Positions 1-5,691 of a stretch of 10,550 bases of DNA are shown here, in pieces. Within the stretch, counting starts at the first letter, position 1. Each line of letters starts with the position of its first letter. The DNA is taken from contig JAPLGI010000153.1 in assembly GCA_026390245.1 (NCBI GenBank), positions 1 through 10,550 of the forward strand, written 5' to 3'. A model generated the notes under the pieces. That model did no database searches. It worked only from the letters and a program-made list of their open reading frames with translations, and was not told the origin of the DNA. Both the position numbers and the translations under genes were made by a program. The stretch is from Caldisericota bacterium (lineage in GTDB: Bacteria; Caldisericota; Caldisericia; Cryosericales; Cryosericaceae).

Positions 1-2616
1 CCGCGATGCGGGACTGCCCTTTCGATGCACGAAGTGGCGCAGGGCTACCGGAACGTCACTGAGGAGACGGTCTTTGTCAAGTTCTCCCTGGCATCGGGTG
101 GCCTGGAAGGCGTCAAGGCATTAGTCTGGACGACGACGCCGTGGACTCTGCCAAGCAATGTGGCGCTTGCGGTCAACCCGGATGTGGAGTACTCAGTTGT
201 CGAACTGGATGGCGACCGGTATCTGCTGGCCTCGGCACGTTTGGCTAGCGTGTTTGGCCATGACGCTGAACATGTGACACTCGTGCGTACCTGTCTCGGA
301 AGCGAGCTCGCGGGGATTCGATATGAGCGGCTTTATGACTATGCCAATGTCGCGCCCGCGGAAGAGGTGCGTGGGTGGCGTATTGTCACTGCGGACTATG
401 TCACGACGACAGATGGCACAGGCATCGTCCACATAGCGCCCGCGTTTGGTGAAGATGACCTTGAGGTTGGGCTGAAGCAAGGGCTTCCCTTTGTCCAGCT
501 GGTGAACCTTGCCGGCAAATTCACGTCAGAGGTGACACCGTGGGCCGGCACGGACGCGAAGGGAAGCGACCCGGACATTCGGCGCCAGCTCAAGGCCGAT
601 GGGAAGCTGTTCAAGACCGAGAGGATCGAACACGATTACCCCTTCTGCTGGCGATGCGACACTCCGCTTCTGTACTACGCGAAGGACTCATGGTTCGTAC
701 GCACGACTGAGTTCAAGGACCAGATGGTTGCGAACAACCAGCAGATCACTTGGTATCCCGATCACATCAAGGACGGGCGATTTGGCAACTGGCTCGAGAA
801 TATCAAGGACTGGGCGCTGTCTCGTGAACGGTACTGGGGAACGCCGTTGCCCATCTGGGTATGCGACTCCTGTGGACACCATCACGCGGTAGGTTCGATC
901 GCTGAACTCAACGGCATGGCTGTCAACCCGAACCCCGACGTGGAGCTACACCGCCCCTTTGTGGACAAGATCGAATTGCGATGTCCCGTGTGCGGCGGAG
1001 TTATGCACCGCGTTCCAGAAGTCATCGACGTCTGGTTCGACTCCGGTTCGATGCCGTATGCGCAGTGGCACTACCCCTTCGAGAACCAGGACGAGTTCGC
1101 AAAGATGTATCCTGCCGATTTCATCGTTGAAGGAATCGATCAGACCCGTGGCTGGTTCTATACGCTGCACGCTATCTCCACTGCTCTCAACAACAGGCCT
1201 GCCTTCAAGCGCTGCATGGTGCTCGAACTGGTGCTGGACGAGAAGGGCCACAAGATGAGCAAGCATGTGGGCAATGTCATCGACCCATGGAGCATTCTCG
1301 ACAAGCAGTGGGCAGATGCGTTCCGATGGTCACTGTACACGAGCACGCCACCCTGGTATCCAAGAAGGTTCGGACCGAATGTGGTCGCCGACGCCCTGAA
1401 GAACTTCATCATTCCACTTCGCAACGTCTACAGTTTCTTCGTGCTGTACGCCAATATTGACCACTTCGATCCGACTGCAGCTCAGTTGACATTCGATCAG
1501 CGACCAGAATTGGATCGGTGGCTGCTAAGCAGGTTCCAGGTGCTTGTCAGAGATGTGCGCAGAGCAATGGAAGCCTACGACATCAATCCGGCGACCAAGC
1601 TCATTCAAGCGTTTGCTGAGGAACTGAGAAACTGGTATGTACGCCTCAGCAGGCGGCGTTTCTGGAAGAGCGAAAACGATGTTGACAAGCTTTCGGCGTA
1701 TCAGACGCTGTACAGAGTCCTGGTCGACCTTGCGAGGCTGCTGACACCATTTACGCCCTTCATGTCGGAGGAAATCTACCAGAACCTGGTCCGATCGGAC
1801 GATGCCGAGGCTCCTCTTTCAGTGCACTTCCTTGACCTGCCCGAGTTTGACGAGTCTGCGTTTGATCCACAGCTCACTGGGGCGATGCAGGTGGTCATGG
1901 ATGTTGTGTCGCTGGGAAGGTCAGCACGGAAACAGGCTGGCGTCAAGACGAGACAGCCCCTGAGTGCGGTGACCGTCTATGTCCATGATCGTCAGGCTCA
2001 TGATGCGCTGGTCTCACATTTCGACATCATCCGCGATGAGTTGAACGTCAGGTTGATGGCTGAAGCGGCCTGTGCTGCTGATATCGCCGAGTTCACGCTG
2101 CGGCCCAACTTGCCTGTCCTGGGCAAGAGGGCTGGAAAGTTGATTCCCTTGATCCAGATGGCACTGGCTGCTGATGCAGAGAGAGTCTATGCCGAGTTGG
2201 AGGGCACCGGTCAGACTACGTTGGATTTGGACGGAGTGGCGTTCCTGCTGACGAAGGATGACGTTGTCAGCACGGTCTCAGGAAAGGGCGGACTCTTCGC
2301 TGCGTCCGCGGGGAATATTGTGGTGGCGGTTGATGCCACTGTCACGCCAGAGCTGCGGGCCGAGTGGTATGTGCGCGAGGTGGAGCACTTCGTCCAGGGA
2401 CAGCGCAAGGAACAAGGCTATCAGGTGACGGATCGCGTGCATCTTGCTTTGACGTGTACAAGTTCAGCAGTGGCGGCAGCAGTCACCGCTGCCATACAGG
2501 ACGTGGCCCGGGAAGTCCTTGCGGACGAAGTGACGGTGGTCGCCGGCGAGGTGGATGACGGGACCCTTGTCCTCGAGCTTGACGGTTCGAAAGTAGCTTG
2601 CCGACTGGAACACTGA
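1..2616 (+). CDS. ileS: Isoleucyl-tRNA synthetase, type 2, C-terminal ~871 codons (5' end outside window)
   Basis: Cytoplasmic class I enzyme that charges tRNA-Ile with isoleucine and edits mischarged valine. The frame is open from base 1: it reads PRCGTALS before the first ATG at 25, and that phrase matches family sequence preceding HEVAQGY, so 25 is not the start. The CP1 editing domain follows (TTTPWTLPSN near 130-160; HIAPAFGEDD at 430-459). Cys pairs at 646-657, 862-873 and 982-993, plus Cys 7-9, fit the two zinc sites of Thermus-like IleRS. The KMSKS loop is KMSKH at 1252-1266, followed by the anticodon-binding domain (NWYVRLSRRRFWK near 1630-1670). The C-terminus lacks the CxxC zinc finger of E. 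coli-type enzymes, which supports type 2 (usually ~1040 aa). About 170-190 residues including HIGH are missing. Stop is TGA. Confidence 0.97.
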   Translation, partial: PRCGTALSMHEVAQGYRNVTEETVFVKFSLASGGLEGVKALVWTTTPWTLPSNVALAVNPDVEYSVVELDGDRYLLASARLASVFGHDAEHVTLVRTCLGSELAGIRYERLYDYANVAPAEEVRGWRIVTADYVTTTDGTGIVHIAPAFGEDDLEVGLKQGLPFVQLVNLAGKFTSEVTPWAGTDAKGSDPDIRRQLKADGKLFKTERIEHDYPFCWRCDTPLLYYAKDSWFVRTTEFKDQMVANNQQITWYPDHIKDGRFGNWLENIKDWALSRERYWGTPLPIWVCDSCGHHHAVGSIAELNGMAVNPNPDVELHRPFVDKIELRCPVCGGVMHRVPEVIDVWFDSGSMPYAQWHYPFENQDEFAKMYPADFIVEGIDQTRGWFYTLHAISTALNNRPAFKRCMVLELVLDEKGHKMSKHVGNVIDPWSILDKQWADAFRWSLYTSTPPWYPRRFGPNVVADALKNFIIPLRNVYSFFVLYANIDHFDPTAAQLTFDQRPELDRWLLSRFQVLVRDVRRAMEAYDINPATKLIQAFAEELRNWYVRLSRRRFWKSENDVDKLSAYQTLYRVLVDLARLLTPFTPFMSEEIYQNLVRSDDAEAPLSVHFLDLPEFDESAFDPQLTGAMQVVMDVVSLGRSARKQAGVKTRQPLSAVTVYVHDRQAHDALVSHFDIIRDELNVRLMAEAACAADIAEFTLRPNLPVLGKRAGKLIPLIQMALAADAERVYAELEGTGQTTLDLDGVAFLLTKDDVVSTVSGKGGLFAASAGNIVVAVDATVTPELRAEWYVREVEHFVQGQRKEQGYQVTDRVHLALTCTSSAVAAAVTAAIQDVAREVLADEVTVVAGEVDDGTLVLELDGSKVACRLEH

Positions 2617-2644
2617 TAGCTCTCCGGCAGGAAGACGAAGCGTT

Positions 2645-2694
2645 CCCGGCAGAGTCTCGTCCCTTCAGCAGGAACTCTGCCGGGGATCTATTTT
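2645..2694 (+). terminator. Hairpin terminator after ileS, convergent with the E1-like gene
   Basis: An 11-bp perfect inverted repeat (2645-2655 CCCGGCAGAGT with 2674-2684) has an 18-nt loop in which TCC (2660-2662) and GGA (2671-2673) could add an inner stem. ATCTATTTT follows on the plus strand. It lies 28 bp after the ileS stop. The U-tract is imperfect, so strength is uncertain. The last codons of the minus-strand gene pass through the 3' arm, and its stop (2665-2667) is in the loop. No T-run follows on the minus strand, so termination there is less supported. Confidence 0.75.
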
Positions 2695-3498
2695 CATGGA
2701 GAACAGCTCAGTGATTGTTGGCTGGTCGCCGCACACGCGACAGGCATGGTCACGTTCAAGCGGCACGAGTTCAAAGCGATTGTCCTCCCCATCCATGAGC
2801 AGCATCTTGCCAGCCAGCCAGTCCCCGGTTCCCAGAATGTACTTGAGCGCGTTCTGCGCGACGATGGATCCGATGATGCCGGGAGCGCTACCAAGAATGC
2901 CCCGGGATCTTTCCTGGCGAGCCATGGCAGCAGTTGGTGACTTGGGGTACAGGCAGCGGAAGCAGGCTGTCTTCCGTGGGATGACTGTGAACGCCATGCC
3001 GTGGAAGTTGCTTACCGCACCGACGAACAGCGGCTTCTCAAAAAGAACAGCAGCATCGGAAATGAGATATCGCGTGCTGTAGTTATCTGTGGCATCGACG
3101 ACCATGTCATAGGCGCTGAAGAGTGCATAGGCGTTGTCCGGATCCAGCGGGCTCGGGTAGGCCTCGACACGTACGTCGGGGTTCAGTGCTGTCAGCCGTT
3201 CTTTCGCAACAAGAGCCTTGGGTTGACCGATGTCTCCCGTGACATAGAGGACCTGTCGGTTCATGTTGGACAGGCCGACAGTGTCTCCGTCCACAATTCC
3301 TATGATGCCCACCCCGGCGGCAGCAAGGTACAGCAGGATGGGAGAGCCGAGTCCTCCGGCTCCTACGACCAGAACAGAGGCTCTTGCCAGTTTCTCCTGT
3401 CCCAGAGGGCCAATCTGTTTCATCCACATCTGACGTTCGTAGCGACTGTCGGCGGTGACCACGCACGACGCTGCTCGCAGGTGCTTTGATGAAGTCAT
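2665..3498 (-). CDS. MoeB/ThiF/HesA-family E1-like adenylyltransferase
   Basis: 277-aa cytoplasmic enzyme of the family that adenylates the C-terminal glycine of ubiquitin-like sulfur carriers (MoaD, ThiS or relatives) using ATP. Visible motifs are the nucleotide loop GAGGLGS (46-52), NMNRQ (78-82, variant of the usual NLQRQ), DATDN (135-139), a first zinc Cys pair CFRC (179-182), the GSAPGIIGS stretch (203-211) and a second pair CRVC (253-256). No rhodanese domain follows. The ATG at 3498 is preferred over one at 3561: it overlaps the upstream stop as ATGA and has GGAGG 10 nt upstream (3509-3513). This implies translational coupling to the carotenoid oxygenase. No MoaD, ThiS or other sulfur-carrier gene is visible nearby, so MoeB, ThiF or another E1 role cannot be chosen. 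Confidence 0.93.
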   Translation of the reverse strand: MTSSKHLRAASCVVTADSRYERQMWMKQIGPLGQEKLARASVLVVGAGGLGSPILLYLAAAGVGIIGIVDGDTVGLSNMNRQVLYVTGDIGQPKALVAKERLTALNPDVRVEAYPSPLDPDNAYALFSAYDMVVDATDNYSTRYLISDAAVLFEKPLFVGAVSNFHGMAFTVIPRKTACFRCLYPKSPTAAMARQERSRGILGSAPGIIGSIVAQNALKYILGTGDWLAGKMLLMDGEDNRFELVPLERDHACRVCGDQPTITELFSMKIDPRQSSC

Positions 3499-4895
3499 GG
3501 TGTTGTTTCCTCCGGCACGAAGAGTGCATGCAGTCCGAACGGAAGTGTCCAGGGAAGCCATGCGCGGGCTTGTTCGATCATGGTTGCGGCGTTCAGAATC
3601 AGAACGAACGAACGCTGTTCGCGAACGTCGAGAACGACACTGAGAAGCCAGCCTTGTCCTTCCGGACTGTCCACGGCCTCAGGAACAAAGACGGGAGCAC
3701 CTGGGAAACAGTTGTCGGAGGACCACTCAATGAATCCACCTGTTGTCAAATCGGAACGGCACAGCCGGTCGATGAGCTGGCCCGTTCTCGTCGGCCCCGC
3801 GGCGAACATAGTGGTGTGTGAGTGCATCGAGAATCTGCTGTCTATCGTGCAGAACTCCCCCGGCGGGCACCGGAGCGGCGAGCAAAGGACCCGTTTGTGC
3901 TCCACGTCAATGGCAAGGCGGGTCGCCAGAGGGGCGGGAAAGTCGCCTGCAGGAACATCACCGTGGTCAAAAGTCAGAGAGTCGAGAATACTTGGATCCG
4001 CATATGCGGCAAGATCGACAACGATCCGATCCCCATCGTCCCAGGCGTTGATTTGGTGGAGGGCGAAGAGCGGGCGAGTGAAAAGTGCCGTGTTCAGCGT
4101 TCCAGTATTCCGGTCGATGACAAGGATTCTCGTCCCCCGTCCTGCATCCCATACGTAATTGCGCAGGTATGGACGTCGGGAAGAGCTCAGAGAGCGCGGA
4201 TGTGCCGTGAAGGGCCCTTCGACAAGAACTATCCAGCGTGGCGTCACACTGAAAGAGTGCATATAGCCGAGGCGGGCAGATGGGATGGTGCACAATCGCC
4301 GCGTGGCTCCCTCCGGACTGGTTACGGCAATGACGTATCCCGCAGGTTCTCCGTTGGACAGCAACAGGTCAAAGCGCTCTCCGGTCATACGGTCGACAAC
4401 GGGGTGCGGCGAGGAAGCACAGCATCTTCTCAGGTGAGCCCATCGCTTCGTGCGTATGGTGGCGAGTGTTGCGCGATCGATCAGAATGCTCTGCGGCGTA
4501 TCGCCGAGAGCCTCCAACTCGTCTTTCCAGATCGTGATGTTCATGTTGGCGTTGTCGTTGGACAGATGACGGCCCCGGTGGATGGACTGCGAGTCAAAAG
4601 CGCCGGCCGGGATAGCATCTTCAATCAGGGCTCGACGATACCAGGAGCTCGCGAGGAAGCGGTTGCTGCAGGTGACCCCGTGCCGCCCGAAACTCACTGA
4701 TGAGAGGAGGGCGAAGCCGTCCAGCCAGTGTCCAACAGAGTGAACCCCAATCTGGAACCTGCCGGGTCCGATTCTGTACATTGTCCCAGCAAGGCCGGGA
4801 GGGAGGACCCCTGTCATGCTGAGAGGGGCTTTGTACGCTTCATCGAGAAGCGAAGCGAAACCGATGCCGTACCGGGGGGGAACCCTTGGGTTCAT
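3495..4895 (-). CDS. Carotenoid cleavage oxygenase (RPE65/CCD family)
   Basis: 466-aa non-heme Fe(II) dioxygenase of the family that cleaves carotenoids, apocarotenoids or stilbenes at a double bond. N-terminal family motifs are LPPGLAGTMYRIGPG (31-45) and HWLDGFAL (56-63). All four iron-ligand histidines can be placed: H164 (PHPVVD), H213 (MHSFSVT), H280 (ALHQINAW) and H456 (GLHALF). EFCTID (347-352) matches the family EFPxI motif with its second-shell Glu. The usual Glu in the GEP/SEP-FVP motif is Ala400 (GAPVFVP). The chosen ATG at 4895 has TTGGAG 7 nt upstream (4903-4906 on the plus strand); an in-frame GTG at 4949 lies 8 nt from the tRNA and looks less likely. The gene follows tRNA-Ser by 61 bp with no promoter seen and overlaps the E1-like gene by 4 bp. 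Substrate unknown. Confidence 0.92.
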   Translation of the reverse strand: MNPRVPPRYGIGFASLLDEAYKAPLSMTGVLPPGLAGTMYRIGPGRFQIGVHSVGHWLDGFALLSSVSFGRHGVTCSNRFLASSWYRRALIEDAIPAGAFDSQSIHRGRHLSNDNANMNITIWKDELEALGDTPQSILIDRATLATIRTKRWAHLRRCCASSPHPVVDRMTGERFDLLLSNGEPAGYVIAVTSPEGATRRLCTIPSARLGYMHSFSVTPRWIVLVEGPFTAHPRSLSSSRRPYLRNYVWDAGRGTRILVIDRNTGTLNTALFTRPLFALHQINAWDDGDRIVVDLAAYADPSILDSLTFDHGDVPAGDFPAPLATRLAIDVEHKRVLCSPLRCPPGEFCTIDSRFSMHSHTTMFAAGPTRTGQLIDRLCRSDLTTGGFIEWSSDNCFPGAPVFVPEAVDSPEGQGWLLSVVLDVREQRSFVLILNAATMIEQARAWLPWTLPFGLHALFVPEETTP

Positions 4896-4956
4896 GGCTG
4901 TACTCCAACATCGGCAAGTGCGCGGACTGACGATCTTTCCAGCATCCACAGGATAC

Positions 4957-5047
4957 TGGCGGAGAGGGTGGGATTTGAACCCACGAACGAGGGAACCCCG
5001 TCACCTGCTTTCGAGGCAGGCGCTTTCAACCGCTCAGCCACCTCTCC
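4957..5047 (-). tRNA. tRNA-Ser(CGA)
   Basis: 91-nt class II tRNA reading UCG. Acceptor GGAGAGG (5041-5047) pairs with CCTCTCC (4961-4967). The discriminator G is at 4960 and CCA is encoded at 4957-4959. The anticodon stem CCTGC/GCAGG encloses CTCGAAA, giving CGA. A long variable arm is present, and the T-arm GTGGG/CCCAC encloses TTCAAAT. Its first 14 bases overlap the 3' end of tadA. It lies in the minus-strand transcript, and no promoter was seen directly in front of it. Confidence 0.97.
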
Positions 5048-5504
5048 GTTTGGACCTGACACGTACAAAGAACTGCTGCAGGATGGCTTCGGCATCGGTG
5101 CGCAAGACACCCGAGACCACCTCCGGGGCATATCCAAAGATTGGCCTCGCAAGCATATTGCCATTGCTGCCCACTGCTCCGTTGTCGAAATCGTAGGCTG
5201 AGTACACTACGCGTTTCACCCTTGCAAGAGCTATCGCGGCAGCGCACATCGGACACGGCTCGAGAGTGACATACAAGACGCATCCGTCCAGCCGCCAGTC
5301 CTGCAAATGCCTGGCGCTGGCCCGCAACGCGAGCACTTCGGCATGCGCTGTCGGGTCGTGCGCCTGCTCGCGCATGTTGTGTGCGGCAGCAAGCAACTCC
5401 CCTGCTCTTGAAACCACGCAACCCACGGGGATCTCCCCTTCATCAAGGGCACGCCTGGCCTCATCAAGCGCGAGGAGCATGCAATCAACATCGGAAAGAC
5501 CCAT
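5034..5504 (-). CDS. tadA: tRNA-specific adenosine deaminase TadA
   Basis: 156-aa zinc deaminase that converts wobble A34 of tRNA-Arg(ACG) to inosine, allowing CGU, CGC and CGA decoding. Zinc and catalytic residues are in place: H54-A-E56 (Glu56 is the proton shuttle), and C84 and C87 in EPCPMC (82-87). Asn43 matches the substrate-contacting Asn of the family, and GAVGS matches the GAxGS motif. Length is normal (E. coli 167 aa). The ATG at 5504 lies 8 nt after the CCA of tRNA-Arg(ACG), its expected substrate, with no recognisable Shine-Dalgarno. The TGA (5034-5036) lies inside tRNA-Ser, so the last four residues (RRGG) are encoded wholly or partly by that tRNA's 5' strand. Confidence 0.96.
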   Translation of the reverse strand: MGLSDVDCMLLALDEARRALDEGEIPVGCVVSRAGELLAAAHNMREQAHDPTAHAEVLALRASARHLQDWRLDGCVLYVTLEPCPMCAAAIALARVKRVVYSAYDFDNGAVGSNGNMLARPIFGYAPEVVSGVLRTDAEAILQQFFVRVRSKRRGG

Positions 5505-5512
5505 GTCAGGAC

Positions 5513-5589
5513 TGGTGCGCCCGACAGGAATCGAACCTGTAACCTACGGTTCCGTAGACCGTCACTCTATCCAGTTGAGCTACGGGCGC
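5513..5589 (-). tRNA. tRNA-Arg(ACG)
   Basis: 77-nt tRNA. Acceptor GCGCCCG (5583-5589) pairs with CGGGCGC (5517-5523). The discriminator A is at 5516 and CCA is encoded at 5513-5515. The D-stem is GCTC/GAGT. The anticodon stem ACGGT/ACCGT encloses CTACGGA, giving anticodon ACG. The T-arm ACAGG/CCTGT encloses TTCGATT. This is the standard bacterial TadA substrate, and tadA starts 8 nt downstream on the same strand. It appears to be the first gene of its transcript. Confidence 0.97.
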
Positions 5590-5598
5590 GCAACGATG

Positions 5599-5626
5599 AT
5601 TGTATTCCATTTCCCCCGGTTGGCAA
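5599..5626 (-). promoter_or_regulatory. Sigma70-type promoter of the tRNA-Arg-tadA-tRNA-Ser operon
   Basis: On the minus strand, -35 TTGCCA (5621-5626; 5 of 6 to TTGACA), a 16-bp spacer, and -10 TACAAT (5599-5604; 5 of 6 to TATAAT). Predicted initiation near 5592 is only a few bases before the tRNA-Arg 5' end at 5589. Such a short leader is usual for a tRNA promoter. Confidence 0.75.
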
Positions 5627-5678
5627 GAAGAACAGTGAGGATTGCTGGGCAACGTGGCAGCAGTGACGCACACAAATC

Positions 5679-5687
5679 TGTTATAAT
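5679..5687 (+). promoter_or_regulatory. Extended -10 promoter directly before the baiN-like gene
   Basis: TGTTATAAT is a perfect -10 hexamer (5682-5687) with the TGn extension. No good -35 is seen at the right distance, as is common for extended -10 promoters. Initiation about 7 nt downstream falls near 5694, beside the two in-frame ATGs at 5692 and 5698. The transcript should be leaderless or nearly so. Confidence 0.65.
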
Positions 5688-5691
5688 CTAC

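Noticed and set aside
3001..3489. 162-codon plus-strand reading frame
   Set aside because: Antisense shadow of the E1-like gene with no recognisable domain.
3822..4700. 292-codon plus-strand reading frame
   Set aside because: It lies wholly antisense to the oxygenase, whose motifs and all four histidines are clear. No domain seen in the plus-strand translation.
4896..4949. Upstream GTG start for the oxygenase (18 extra residues)
   Set aside because: It begins 8 nt after the tRNA-Ser 3' end without a ribosome-binding site, while the ATG at 4895 has TTGGAG at good spacing. Not fully excluded.
4896..4956. Riboswitch or separate promoter in the 61-bp oxygenase leader
   Set aside because: No convincing -10/-35 pair or stable hairpin apart from the ribosome-binding site.
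4957..5047. tRNA-Ser as an integration site for a mobile island carrying the oxygenase and E1-like genes
   Set aside because: No integrase and no second copy of the tRNA 3' end were seen between 2616 and 4957.
4728..5201. Plus-strand reading frame across tRNA-Ser (contains VGFEPTNEGTPSPAFEAGAF)
   Set aside because: This is the well-known spurious protein produced by translating a tRNA-Ser gene antisense. No start signal or family match.
5266..5691. 142-codon N-terminal extension of the baiN-like frame
   Set aside because: It is antisense to tadA and tRNA-Arg, includes the familiar translated-tRNA artefact TGIEPVTYGS, and lies upstream of the TATAAT promoter. The FAD motif begins just after 5692.
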